64,000 nt of DNA, taken from positions 3,410,001 through 3,474,000 of the forward strand of contig NZ_CP188297.1 of NCBI RefSeq assembly GCF_050030965.1. Direction: 5' to 3'. Below, piece after piece: positions 52,958-63,764 of the stretch. How positions within the stretch are numbered: position 1 is the first letter of the stretch; every line of letters begins with the position of its first letter. The notes beneath the pieces are model-generated. The model had not been told where the DNA came from and did no database searches. It saw nothing but the letters and a program-made list of their open reading frames with translations. The stretch comes from Glutamicibacter sp002979865. GTDB lineage: Bacteria; Actinomycetota; Actinomycetes; Actinomycetales; Micrococcaceae. The position numbers were made by a program, and so were the translations under genes.

Positions 52958-53008
52958 AACCGGCAACGCCCGAATCACCCGGATGGGTGGTTCGGGCGTT
53001 GCCGGTTT
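52958..53008. terminator. Long bidirectional hairpin between glpK and the DUF222-HNH gene
   Basis: A 23-bp stem (52958-52980 with 52985-53007, one G-T pair) with a GGAT loop lies between two convergent genes. A/T flanks on both sides suit termination from either direction. Confidence 0.85.
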
Positions 53009-53032
53009 AACCCGCGGGGCAGCTCAATCGCC

Positions 53033-54907
53033 TCAATCGCCCGATGCGGCCTCAATGGTGTCCTCCTGGCCTGGACGCGCGGTTTCCTGCGCGGCGGGTC
53101 TGCGGCGCGCGGGGGACTCGCCGGCTTGCCGGGCGTCCCAATAGGTATTGCGGCGGGGCTTTTGCTCCGGATCGACATGTGCAGGCATGACCACGTGCGG
53201 CAGCCCATCGACATCGACGACCTCGAGCTGTCCGGCATGGCGCTTGTGGTGATCGGACGTGCACATTCCCGCCCCGGACCAGACACTGGTTTCGCCGCCT
53301 TCGGACCAGGGCTTCTGGTAGTGGTCGGTTTCGACATGATCCGGCGGCGCGGTGCAGTCGGGCACGATGCAGCCGCGATCCCGGGCCATGATCGCTTCGC
53401 GGATCCGGCCTTTGTGGTAGCGCATCTTGCGCCCCATATCCAGCACTTGGCTGTTGCCGCCGAGGACCATCGGGATGATGTTCGCCCTGGCGAGCAGCTG
53501 CCGGAGTTCTCCGGGCGGGATGTCGATGCCATTTGCGGTCATGCCGTGCGCGTCCGCCAGGTTCTGCAGATCCGCGAGCCACAGGTAGACCACGAACTTC
53601 GGGATGACGACTTTTCGATCGCCGCCAGCAAATGGTGCGCGCAACAGCGCCATGAACGCGTTGAGCCGGCGACGATGCACATCGGGCTGCCCGGCGGGGG
53701 AGTCCTGCAGGTGCGGCTCGTCTTGCGCCCCGTCTTGCGGTTCGCCTTGGGCCTCTGCCTGCTTTGCGGTGCGGCCGCCGTCCGGGTTCTGGCCATCGTG
53801 AGCTTCTGGTTCCTCTTCGGCCCACGGCGGCATGGGCTGATCGCTGCGCAGCCACGACGGCGGCTCGGGTGCGGCTCCACTTCCGTTGCCAGCGTTCTGG
53901 CCTGCCGTGGACTCCTGGTCCGCTTGGGAGTCCTGGCCCTCTCGCGGGCCGCCGCTGGCGCTGGATCCCGAACCCGCCGGGCGCTGCTGCTGGGGATCGC
54001 GATCGGCCCGGCCGGCCTTGGTTCGTGGGTTGCCGGCCTGCGTGAGCACCGAATGAACCAGCTGCGCATCGGTGGCATCGGTGCGCAGCGAGAAGAAATG
54101 CACGCCGTTTTTCACCGGGCCGATGAACATGCCGAGCTTGGGAGGCAGCTGCTTGCCGTGCAGTTCTTTGTAGGTCCTGATTGAGGTGCTGATCTGCTTC
54201 TGCGCGGCGGCGGGGCCCAGCTCCCGCAGGGAGTGGGCCGCGGCTTGGTCCAGGCTGCGGCCATCGGTGCCATGCGCCAGCAGCGGCACGGGCACGCCGT
54301 CAAAGATGGTGTCCTGCGGTTCGAGCCGTTCAAGGCGCCGCGCGGCGGAAGCGATGGCCCGGCGGTTGGCAGCGCCCTGCCCGTAGAGTTCGGCCAGATG
54401 CTTGAAACGCGGCGCGCAGATGCCGCCATCGGGGGTGCGCCGGCCAATGAGCAGGTGCGCGTCGGCAATGCGCCGTTGGGCTTCGAAGTAGCTGATGCCC
54501 AGCCATGCGGCCAGCAGCTGGGCGGTGTCCTTGTAGCAGCAGCGCCCCGGGGCAAGGTCCGGTTCCCCGGCAAAGAGCCCGTCGCTGATGGCGTCGGGGT
54601 CATCCGCAGGCAAACGCAGGGCCGCGTAGCTGTCCAGTGCCAGCGCCCGGGCGCCGGTGGCCTCGGCATGCAGTGCGCCGGCGTGTTGCTCGCAATGGAC
54701 TTGCTGGGCGAACCTTTCGGTGAGCTGCAGATGCGCCAGGACCAGGCGCGGGTCGCCCGCATCGCGCACCAGCTTGCCCAGCGCGGCATACAGGGCCAGG
54801 CACAGGTAGCCAAGGCGCAGCACCATGGCACCGGACAAGGCCGGTCCGAGGTGCATCGGGGCCTGGCATGCGGTGCGCAATGCGGCGATCAGGGCTGGCG
54901 CGTTCAT
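53033..54907 (-). CDS. DUF222 domain HNH endonuclease-like protein
   Basis: Protein of 624 residues. The N-terminal two fifths is DUF222-like helical sequence (LLAAWLGISYFEAQRRIADAHLL). A low-complexity Gln/Glu/Gly/Pro linker follows (about 300-420), then a short helical block and a C-terminal HNH module: DRGCIVPDCTAPPDHVETDHYQ, PWSEGGETSVWSG, MCTSDHHKRHAG. The usual HH of the first histidine pair is DH here. Such proteins are multicopy in Micrococcaceae and often treated as mobile-like; function is unproven. I chose the ATG at 54907 although its GGAG is only 2 nt away; a TTG at 55000 would extend it by 31 residues. Confidence 0.8.
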   Translation of the reverse strand: MNAPALIAALRTACQAPMHLGPALSGAMVLRLGYLCLALYAALGKLVRDAGDPRLVLAHLQLTERFAQQVHCEQHAGALHAEATGARALALDSYAALRLPADDPDAISDGLFAGEPDLAPGRCCYKDTAQLLAAWLGISYFEAQRRIADAHLLIGRRTPDGGICAPRFKHLAELYGQGAANRRAIASAARRLERLEPQDTIFDGVPVPLLAHGTDGRSLDQAAAHSLRELGPAAAQKQISTSIRTYKELHGKQLPPKLGMFIGPVKNGVHFFSLRTDATDAQLVHSVLTQAGNPRTKAGRADRDPQQQRPAGSGSSASGGPREGQDSQADQESTAGQNAGNGSGAAPEPPSWLRSDQPMPPWAEEEPEAHDGQNPDGGRTAKQAEAQGEPQDGAQDEPHLQDSPAGQPDVHRRRLNAFMALLRAPFAGGDRKVVIPKFVVYLWLADLQNLADAHGMTANGIDIPPGELRQLLARANIIPMVLGGNSQVLDMGRKMRYHKGRIREAIMARDRGCIVPDCTAPPDHVETDHYQKPWSEGGETSVWSGAGMCTSDHHKRHAGQLEVVDVDGLPHVVMPAHVDPEQKPRRNTYWDARQAGESPARRRPAAQETARPGQEDTIEAASGD

Positions 54908-55042
54908 GGCTCCATGATCGGGCGCTGGAAGCTCCTGCCCCTGCGGGCAGCTGCGGGATGTGGATAACTGCGGTGGCGCCGCGTTTGCCGCTGTGTGCAA
55001 TCTTGCGCTTCATCGATGCGCGCGTGGGCAGGGGATATGCGA

Positions 55043-55048
55043 TAGAAT
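55043..55048 (+). promoter_or_regulatory. Putative -10 of the leuS leader transcript
   Basis: TAGAAT lies six nt before an ATG at 55055, so transcript and reading frame would start together. No good -35 is visible at 16-18 nt upstream, which is not unusual in actinobacteria. Confidence 0.45.
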
Positions 55049-55054
55049 CGCGAT

Positions 55055-55081
55055 ATGAATCCGAAGCGCAACCTAGCCTGA
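55055..55081 (+). CDS. Candidate leaderless leader peptide MNPKRNLA upstream of leuS
   Basis: Eight sense codons, ATG AAT CCG AAG CGC AAC CTA, then GCC and TGA. The CTA leucine codon is visibly rare in this window. The frame starts where the upstream -10 predicts transcription start, ends just before a hairpin, and precedes an intrinsic terminator. This is the layout of an attenuation leader, with the leucine codon as the possible sensor. Only one leucine codon is present, which is few for classical attenuation. Its existence as a peptide is inference. Confidence 0.35.
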   Translation: MNPKRNLA

Positions 55082-55083
55082 GC

Positions 55084-55130
55084 ACGGCCCGTTGGCCGTA
55101 CCCCCGAGTGGAAATTTGGGGGCTTTTGTT
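55084..55130 (+). terminator. Attenuator-like hairpins in the leuS leader
   Basis: First, CGGCC (55085-55089) and GGCCG (55094-55098) form a small hairpin, extended by one A-T pair. Second, CCCCCGAGT (55101-55109) pairs with ATTTGGGGG (55114-55122) around a GGAA (GNRA) tetraloop, followed by CTTTTGTTGTG. The second is a credible intrinsic terminator lying inside the leader, about 70 nt before the leuS start. Further down, CGGAA/TTCCG (55162-55174) makes another small hairpin. Confidence 0.6.
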
Positions 55131-55196
55131 GTGTCTGGAACCAAGAACAAGTTTTTCCTATCGGAAATTTTCCGCAAAGCGTGTGAGAAGAGCAGC

Positions 55197-57686
<2,490 letters not shown>

Positions 57687-57695
57687 GCTCGGCTC

Positions 57696-58634
57696 ATGAC
57701 TGAACGCCAGAAAAGCTCGCGCGCGGGCTGGCTGCCCAAGTGGCTGGCCCCGCGCGGGCTTTCGCGTACCCGGATCGGGGTCGTCTCCGATTCGGCGTCC
57801 TGCCTGCCCGGGCATTTCGGGCCGCATCCGGACTTCATCGAAGTGCCGATCCCGATCATCGTGGACAACCATGTGCACGGCGAAGACCTGCAGGCGCTGA
57901 TGATGGGCCTGGCCATGGGCAAGGCGGTGAAAACCTCGCGCCCGGCGCCAGGCGAGTTCGAACGCGCCTACCGGCAGCTGCTCGACGCCGGCTGCGAGTC
58001 GATCATCTCGATCCACATGTCCGGGGCGCTGTCGGGCACCGTGGAGGCGGCCCGCTTGGCGGCCCGCAGCTTTGACGCACCAATCACCGTGGTCGATTCG
58101 CGCACCGTGTGCCTGCCCCAGGGATTTGCCGTGGCCGATGTGCTGGCTGCCCGCGCCGCCGGCGCCCCGCTGGAAATGCTCGAGCAGATCGCCGGCACGG
58201 CCACCGCCAACACCGTGTACTTCGCGGTGCCAAGCCTTGAGCAGCTGCGCCGCGGCGGCCGGATCAGCGCGCTGTCCTCCGTGGTCGGCAGCTTGCTGAA
58301 TTTCAAGCCGATCCTCGGGATTGCCGAGGGCTCGATCGTCGCCCTGGAAAAGCCCCGCTCCTTCGCGCGCGCCACCGCACGGCTGGTCGCCCTGGCCTTG
58401 CGCGACGCCCGCGACGCCAGTGGCGAGGTGCGGCTGGGGGTGATGCATTTCGGCGCCGAGGAACTGGCCGAGGAAATCGCCACCGAACTGGCACCGTTCA
58501 GCGCCATGCCGGTCGTGGTCGAGTCCCTTCCGGCGGTGCTGGCCGCGCATACCGGCCTGGGCGTGATCGCCGTGTGCGTCGCCCCCAGCTATCCACAGTC
58601 GGAGTCCATCCTGGATCGGCCGCCGGCGCCATAG
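57696..58634 (+). CDS. DegV family fatty-acid-binding protein
   Basis: Protein of 312 residues. DegV fold hallmarks are the first block RIGVVSDSASCLPG, the Ser/Thr motif KTSRPAPGEFERAY, SIHMSGALSGTVEAAR and ITVVDSRTVCLPQG, then VPSLEQLRRGGRIS. In other bacteria (FakB) such proteins bind a fatty acid for phosphorylation by FakA; no fakA is nearby. The N-terminal 25 residues are basic and extra. ATG at 57696, 10 nt after leuS. Confidence 0.92.
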   Translation: MTERQKSSRAGWLPKWLAPRGLSRTRIGVVSDSASCLPGHFGPHPDFIEVPIPIIVDNHVHGEDLQALMMGLAMGKAVKTSRPAPGEFERAYRQLLDAGCESIISIHMSGALSGTVEAARLAARSFDAPITVVDSRTVCLPQGFAVADVLAARAAGAPLEMLEQIAGTATANTVYFAVPSLEQLRRGGRISALSSVVGSLLNFKPILGIAEGSIVALEKPRSFARATARLVALALRDARDASGEVRLGVMHFGAEELAEEIATELAPFSAMPVVVESLPAVLAAHTGLGVIAVCVAPSYPQSESILDRPPAP

Positions 58635-58649
58635 CCCAGACTGTGGCCC

Positions 58650-59297
58650 ATGGGCCGCCACGACTTTTTCAACAAATACGCGCCACGTCCCGGTCGCCTG
58701 AGATTCGCGATCTCGCGCGTGGCCGTGCTGGTGCTGGTCATCGTGGTGCTCGCCTGGATTGCGATCTCCATCCTGCTCGCGCCACCGCCGGTCGCCCAGG
58801 AGCTTGAAACAGTTCCGCTGGTATCGGACCCGTCCGCTTCGGCGCCGGCGGACCACCAGTCCCCGAGCCCGGCCGCACCCGAGGTCACGGTCCACGTGGT
58901 CGGCGCGGTGAAGAAGCCCGGCGTCTACCAGCTGCCCGTGGATTCGCGGATTGCCGACGCGGTGGACGCCGCCGGCGGGCTGGCCAAAGGCGCACGTGCG
59001 CAGATGGTGAACCTGGCGGCCAAACTGGTCGACGGCCAGCAGGTGGTCCTTCCGGGCGCCGAAACGGCCACGGAACTAGCCGCGGCACCGAGCGCGACGG
59101 CGGGCGGGAAGATTTCGCTCAACAGTGCCGATTCCCAGACCCTGCAGGAGCTTCCGGGGATCGGTCCGGCATTGGCAGCCCGGATCATCGACTTCCGCAC
59201 CGAGAACGGCCCGTTCAGCTCCGTGGAAGAGCTGGATGCGGTACCGGGCATCGGTCCGGCGCTGCTGGGCCAGCTGAGCGAACTGGTGATCCCGTGA
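58650..59297 (+). CDS. comEA: ComEA-like DNA-binding protein
   Basis: Protein of 215 residues: basic start, one membrane helix (ISRVAVLVLVIVVLAWIAISILL), a Ser/Pro/Ala linker, an SLBB domain (VTVHVVGAVKKPGVYQLP, DSRIADAVDAAGGL), then two helix-hairpin-helix motifs (LQELPGIGPALAARIIDFR, LDAVPGIGPALLGQL). In competent bacteria it binds incoming DNA at the membrane. GTGA overlap with comEC. Confidence 0.93.
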   Translation: MGRHDFFNKYAPRPGRLRFAISRVAVLVLVIVVLAWIAISILLAPPPVAQELETVPLVSDPSASAPADHQSPSPAAPEVTVHVVGAVKKPGVYQLPVDSRIADAVDAAGGLAKGARAQMVNLAAKLVDGQQVVLPGAETATELAAAPSATAGGKISLNSADSQTLQELPGIGPALAARIIDFRTENGPFSSVEELDAVPGIGPALLGQLSELVIP

Positions 59298-61561
59298 ACA
59301 CCGATTTCCGCGGCCTGTGGCTGCTGGGCGGCGCGTGGACCGCCGCCTACTTCACCCTCCCAGTCTGGTTGCTCTGGGTACTTTCCGCGCTGATGGCTAT
59401 CCTGCTGTTCCTGCTATTGCGGCCCCGGCACGACCGCGCCTACGCGGCGCCATGGTTTACCGGTCCCATTATCCTGCTCCTGGGGGTGGTGGCCGTCAGC
59501 AGCCTGGCCTTCACCGACCCCCAGTGCCAGCTGCCGGGCGCCGGCGAGCAACAGCGCCGCGCCGTGGTCCGCTTCGAGGACCCGGCTACCGCCCAAGGCC
59601 AGGGGGCTGCCGCCGGCCGGGCGGAAATCCAGCGGTACTGGGCCAACGGCCAATGGGTGCCATGCCGGGTGCCGGTCTTCCTCACCATTGATTTCGGGGT
59701 GCCGGCCACTGCGGGCGAGTTCGAGACCATCCTCGACTTGGAAGCAGCAGCTGCCGGCGCCTTCGATTGGTGGGCGCATGCCGCCAGTGAACCGCAGGTG
59801 AGCTCCTGGGTTGAGCCTACCGCCGCGGATTACCTCAAGGAACGGTTCACCCAGGGCCTGCGCGGCCTGCCGGACAATGCCCAGGCACTGCTGCCTGGCA
59901 TGCTCTATGGCGATCGTTCCGGACAGGACGAAGCGTTGAGCGAGGCGATGAGATCCAGCGGGTTGAGCCACCTGACAGCGGTGAGCGGATCGAACATTGC
60001 CCTGATCGGGGCCATTGTGCTGGTGCTGTTCCGGCTGTTTTCGGTGCCACGGGCACCCAGCGCGATCTTGATGATTGGCGTGGTCGGGCTCTTCGCCTGG
60101 TTTGCCGGGCCGGATCCCAGTGTCCTGCGCGCCAGCCTGATGGGCAGCATTGCGGTCATCTCGGTGCTGCTGGGCCGTGGCCAAGGCTCCCTGGGAATAC
60201 TGTGCCTGAGCGGAACAGCCTTGCTGGCCATCGATCGCTCGCTGGGTGCCGAACCGGCCTTCGCCCTGTCGATGCTGGCGACCCTGGGAATCATCATGCT
60301 CGCCCCGGCCCTGACCGAAATCCTTCTCCACATATTCCCGGCCTGGTTCGCGCAGCTGACGGCCATTTGCTGCGCGGCGCAGTTCACCTGCCTGCCGGTG
60401 GTCATCGCGTTGAATTCGGATTTCAGCCTGTACTCGCTGCCCGCGAACCTCGTGGTCGCGCCGTTGCTGCCTTTGATTACTGCGCTCGGCATGGCCTGCC
60501 TGATGCTGTGCACGCCGTGGCCAGCGCTGGAATCGGTGCTGATCTGGGTTCCGGGGCTGCCGGCAGAAGCCATTGGCCAGGTGGCCCATTTCGTTTCCGG
60601 GCTCCCCGGTGCCGCCCGGCCGTGGCCCGAGGGCCTACCCGGAATCGTCTTGGCAGTGATGCTCTCCCTGGTGCTGTGCACCCTGCTGGTGCTGGGCCGG
60701 GAAACCGAGAGGCTCCGGGTCAGGCAGGTGTCCCTAAGCGTGCTGGGAGCGATCATGGTATTCGCCGTAGCGCTCGTTCTGCCTGCGACGCTGTTCTACC
60801 GGGAAGATCTTGCCCCGCAGTGGAGCATTGCCATGTGCGATGTGGGCCAGGGCGACGCCTTCGTCATCAATCTGGGGGATTCAGAGGGCTGGCTGATCGA
60901 TACCGGACCACCGGAGAGCGGGTTGCTGCTGTGCCTGGAGCGGCTGGGCATCAGCAACTTGAGCAAGGTCTTCATCACGCACACCCACAGCGACCATTTC
61001 GGGGCCGTGGGCGAGCTGGAGAATTCGCACGTAAAGATTGGTGAACGCCTGGTCTCGACCGGGTTCGACCTTGAACTATGGCCAGGTGCGCGTGCCTTGG
61101 AGCCCGGTACGCGGCAGGCTGCAGGGGAGGTGGGCTTCGAAGTCGTGGGCCCCGAGGCGCGCTTCGCGAAATACGCCGAACCGAACGATACGTCGCTGGT
61201 CATCCGGTTCAGCTTTTCCACCGGGTCCGGGACCATCGATCTCTTCACGGCCGGGGACATGGAAACCGAAGCCATGGATCGCCTGCTGCGCCTGCATCCG
61301 CAAGGGCATGCAGCGATCCTGAAAGCCTCGCACCATGGGGCACGCAACGGCGGAACCGAAATCATCGAGCAGATCCGTCCGCAGATCCTGCTGGTCTCCG
61401 CCGGGAAGGATAATTCCTATGGCCATCCGCACCCCGAAACCCTGGAGATGGCGCAGCAGGTCGGCGCGACGGTGATTCGCACCGACCAATCGGGTACCGT
61501 ACTGCTCACATTTACCAGCCAGGGCGTTCTGGGTACCGCCCTGGGTACGCCAGTTCGGTAG
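59294..61561 (+). CDS. comEC: ComEC/Rec2-like DNA uptake channel
   Basis: Membrane protein of 755 residues. N-terminal helices, an OB-like extracytoplasmic segment, the Competence domain (LLPGMLYGDRSGQDEAL, SGLSHLTAVSGSNIALIGAIV) and a C-terminal metallo-beta-lactamase domain (CDVGQGDAFVINLG, FITHTHSDHFGAV, LKASHHGARNGGT, YGHPHPETL). Both domains seem intact. GTG start at 59294. Type IV pilus genes needed for transformation are not in the window. Confidence 0.94.
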   Translation: MNTDFRGLWLLGGAWTAAYFTLPVWLLWVLSALMAILLFLLLRPRHDRAYAAPWFTGPIILLLGVVAVSSLAFTDPQCQLPGAGEQQRRAVVRFEDPATAQGQGAAAGRAEIQRYWANGQWVPCRVPVFLTIDFGVPATAGEFETILDLEAAAAGAFDWWAHAASEPQVSSWVEPTAADYLKERFTQGLRGLPDNAQALLPGMLYGDRSGQDEALSEAMRSSGLSHLTAVSGSNIALIGAIVLVLFRLFSVPRAPSAILMIGVVGLFAWFAGPDPSVLRASLMGSIAVISVLLGRGQGSLGILCLSGTALLAIDRSLGAEPAFALSMLATLGIIMLAPALTEILLHIFPAWFAQLTAICCAAQFTCLPVVIALNSDFSLYSLPANLVVAPLLPLITALGMACLMLCTPWPALESVLIWVPGLPAEAIGQVAHFVSGLPGAARPWPEGLPGIVLAVMLSLVLCTLLVLGRETERLRVRQVSLSVLGAIMVFAVALVLPATLFYREDLAPQWSIAMCDVGQGDAFVINLGDSEGWLIDTGPPESGLLLCLERLGISNLSKVFITHTHSDHFGAVGELENSHVKIGERLVSTGFDLELWPGARALEPGTRQAAGEVGFEVVGPEARFAKYAEPNDTSLVIRFSFSTGSGTIDLFTAGDMETEAMDRLLRLHPQGHAAILKASHHGARNGGTEIIEQIRPQILLVSAGKDNSYGHPHPETLEMAQQVGATVIRTDQSGTVLLTFTSQGVLGTALGTPVR

Positions 61562-61595
61562 GATCGTTATATCGACCGATGCACTAAGGAGTTCG

Positions 61596-62588
61596 ATGGC
61601 ACGCGCCCAAGCAAATCCGGGTATCTCATGGCGGGAACTGCGCCCGCAACCACTGATCCTGTTGACCGGTTCAGAGGATTACCTCGCTTCGCGCGCCTTC
61701 GAATTGCTGCGTTCCCAGGCATCCCAGCGGGACGATATCCAGCACACGCGTCTTGACGCGGCAAAGTACGAGCCAGGAGAGCTGCTCATGGCCACCAGCT
61801 CTTCGCTGTTTTCCAGCGCCAATCTGGTCGAGGTCCACGAACTGGCCCACATGAACGAGTACTTCCTCAAGGACGCCCTGGCCTACCTGAAAGACCAGGC
61901 TCCCGAGAATGTGCTCATCATGCATTACTCGGGTGGTACGCGCGGCAAGAAGCTGATTGACGCAATCAAAGCTGCCGGTGCCCTGATCGTCAATTGCCAA
62001 CCGGTGAAAAAGGACTCCGAGAAGATCGACTTCGTCCAGTCCGAATTCAAAGCCGCCAAGCGCCGGATTACCAATGACGCGGTCAAAGCCCTCGTAGCGG
62101 CGGTAGGCAACTCGCTGGCAGAGCTTGGATCGAGCTGCTCCCAGCTGATTGCCGACACCACGGGAACCATTGACCAGGATACGGTCGACAGGTACTACGG
62201 CGGCCGGGTTGAAGCAACTGCGTTCAAGGTGGCCGATGCCGCAATTTCCGGCAACGCCCAGATGGCGCTTCGCACTTTGCGCCATGCGCTGGGTACTGGA
62301 ACCGACCCGATTCCCATTGTGGCCACCTTGGCGATGAAAGTCCGCCAGATCGCCAAGGTCGCCGGCGTGAATGAACCCGCAGCTTCATTGGCATCCGAGT
62401 TGGGGATGGCGCCGTGGCAAGTTCAGCAGGCGCAGCAGCAGGCTCGCGGCTGGAAACGCAGCGATCTTGCCCTGTGCGTCGAAGAAATAGCGAATACCGA
62501 CCGCATGGTCAAGGGCGGCAGCCGTTCACCGGGCTACGCGCTGGAACACGCCATCATGTTCATTGCAGGCAAGGCTCCGGGACGCTAG
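61596..62588 (+). CDS. holA: DNA polymerase III subunit delta
   Basis: Clamp-loader subunit of 330 residues that opens the beta ring. AAA+-like but without Walker motifs, as expected for delta. Visible are LILLTGSEDYLASRAFELL, LVEVHELAHMNEYF, NVLIMHYSGGTRGKKLIDAI and the C-terminal collar MAPWQVQQAQQQARGWKRSDL. ATG at 61596 with AAGGAG upstream. comEA-comEC-holA-rpsT is a conserved order. Confidence 0.94.
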   Translation: MARAQANPGISWRELRPQPLILLTGSEDYLASRAFELLRSQASQRDDIQHTRLDAAKYEPGELLMATSSSLFSSANLVEVHELAHMNEYFLKDALAYLKDQAPENVLIMHYSGGTRGKKLIDAIKAAGALIVNCQPVKKDSEKIDFVQSEFKAAKRRITNDAVKALVAAVGNSLAELGSSCSQLIADTTGTIDQDTVDRYYGGRVEATAFKVADAAISGNAQMALRTLRHALGTGTDPIPIVATLAMKVRQIAKVAGVNEPAASLASELGMAPWQVQQAQQQARGWKRSDLALCVEEIANTDRMVKGGSRSPGYALEHAIMFIAGKAPGR

Positions 62589-62603
62589 CCGCTGAGGTTC
62601 CAG

Positions 62604-62648
62604 GTGGGGGCGGGCACGATGCACTCGTGCGCGCTCCCACTGCTCTTT
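62604..62648 (+). terminator. Terminator after holA
   Basis: A 16-bp imperfect stem: GTGGG with CCCAC, GCG with CGC, GCACGA with TCGTGC (62604-62640), followed by TGCTCTTTAA. Confidence 0.75.
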
Positions 62649-62705
62649 AATTAAGGCTAGCCATCAGCGCGTGCCTGCCTGGAAGCTTCGATGAGCAGTT
62701 CCGGG

Positions 62706-62740
62706 CAAAACAAAACCCCCGCACTCGATGAGTGCGGGGG
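62706..62740 (-). terminator. Intrinsic terminator of rpsT
   Basis: On the minus strand CCCCCGCACTC (62740-62730) pairs with GAGTGCGGGGG (62726-62716) around ATC, and GTTTTGTTTTG follows. It lies 24 nt after the rpsT stop. Confidence 0.93.
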
Positions 62741-62763
62741 AGTTGATGAAGTCTAAGCTCGGC

Positions 62764-63024
62764 TTAGAGGGCGTTAACCTTCTTGGCGATAGCCGACTTG
62801 CGGTTAGCAGCGTTGTTCTTGTGCAGAACACCCTTGCTTACAGCCTTGTCGATCTTCTTGCCAGCCAGGCGCAGTGCCTCGGTTGCCTTTTCCTTGTCAC
62901 CGGAGACTACTGCCTCGTTGACGTTACGGATCACGGTCTTGACCTCGGAACGGACAGCTACGTTACGCAGACGTGCCTTCTCGTTGGTCAGGATACGCTT
63001 CTTCTGGGACTTGATGTTAGCCAC
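62764..63024 (-). CDS. rpsT: 30S ribosomal protein S20
   Basis: 16S rRNA-binding protein of 86 residues, all helical and basic. It begins MANIKSQKKRILTNEKARLRN (with the usual MANIKSQKKR motif) and has the core KKIDKAVSKGVLHKNNAANRKSAIAK. ATG at 63024. It has its own promoter region and terminator and is transcribed against holA. Confidence 0.97.
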   Translation of the reverse strand: MANIKSQKKRILTNEKARLRNVAVRSEVKTVIRNVNEAVVSGDKEKATEALRLAGKKIDKAVSKGVLHKNNAANRKSAIAKKVNAL

Positions 63025-63185
63025 TTTAATAAACTCTCTCGTTTATCGTTTTATACGGTCGGTAGAGGGTTCATCCTTCAGGCCATCGACTGAGCGGTGT
63101 GGGGCACCTATGGCGACCCGAAGGGGGCGTGTTGCCCAACCTGCGCAACACACAAAGATTAACTTTATCAGATAGGGAGCCTGAC
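63025..63185 (-). promoter_or_regulatory. rpsT promoter and leader
   Basis: On the minus strand TTGTCA and TAAAGT (about 63186-63161, 14-nt spacer) could be the promoter, giving a leader of about 130 nt. Within it GTGTTGC (63150-63144) and GCAACAC (63135-63129) form a perfect 7-bp stem. S20 autoregulates in E. coli; nothing here proves it. Confidence 0.35.
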
Positions 63186-63194
63186 AACGAGTGC

Positions 63195-63764
63195 TTATGC
63201 GCGTTCGTTTAGGGCGTTCACCACATTTGAGAAGCGTTCGCGATCCAGGATGGCGCCTTCGCGGCGGACGGCTTGCTCGCCGACTCGGATAATGCGATCG
63301 AGCTTGACCTCGCTCGGACGCCGCTCGCGGTCCCAGTCCCCGGTACCGATGTCCATGTAGTTGCGGTCGCGGTGATCCGTGTTGTTCTTGTCCCTGCTGG
63401 TGAGCATCAACCCCAGCAGCCAGCCACTATCACGGCCGACGATCAGCACCGGGCGATCCTTGCCCTGCGAATAATCCTCTTCATAGGGAACCCAAGTCCA
63501 GACAATTTCTCCCGGATCGGCGTTGCCGTCCTTCGCCGGGTTGTACTCGTAGTGAATCTTCCCACGGTAATCACCCGGGTAGCCGGCACCCGCTGGAGAA
63601 TCCTGCATGGAGTTGGCACGAGAGCGGCTTCCGGCAGTGCTCGGGGACCCGCTGGCCCCGCGGTTGCTGGCCGGGCGCTTGCTTGCCGAATTTGCGCGGA
63701 CCTTGCTGATTTCCTTCAGCGCGCGCATGACGATGCTAAATATCTTCTCTGGATTCAGTGCCAT
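63195..63764 (-). CDS. PemK/MazF-like toxin family protein, no antitoxin seen
   Basis: Protein of 189 residues. A basic, Ser/Ala/Arg-rich N-terminal half (residues 1-65) precedes a PemK-like beta-barrel: DPGEIVWTWVPYEEDYSQGKDRP, VLIVGRDSGWLLGLMLTSRD, and RPSEVKLDRIIRV. This matches the PemK/MazF endoribonuclease layout, with the usual (G)RPVLIV block as DRPVLIVG. No small antitoxin gene lies beside it. The ATG at 63764 has no Shine-Dalgarno; TAGTTT (63777-63772) sits seven nt upstream, fitting a leaderless transcript. A TTG at 63773 would add three residues. It is divergent from lepA. Confidence 0.75.
   Translation of the reverse strand: MALNPEKIFSIVMRALKEISKVRANSASKRPASNRGASGSPSTAGSRSRANSMQDSPAGAGYPGDYRGKIHYEYNPAKDGNADPGEIVWTWVPYEEDYSQGKDRPVLIVGRDSGWLLGLMLTSRDKNNTDHRDRNYMDIGTGDWDRERRPSEVKLDRIIRVGEQAVRREGAILDRERFSNVVNALNERA

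Noticed and set aside
52958..53008. Long hairpin after glpK as a repeat element or miniature transposon
   Set aside because: Single copy as far as seen, no target duplication, and its place between convergent genes is explained by termination.
55008..55196. T-box riboswitch before leuS (TGGAACC at 55135-55141 resembles the T-box UGGNACC)
   Set aside because: The UGGN base would be A, pairing with a U discriminator, whereas tRNA-Leu needs U here. The predicted transcript is also too short to hold a stem I with specifier loop.
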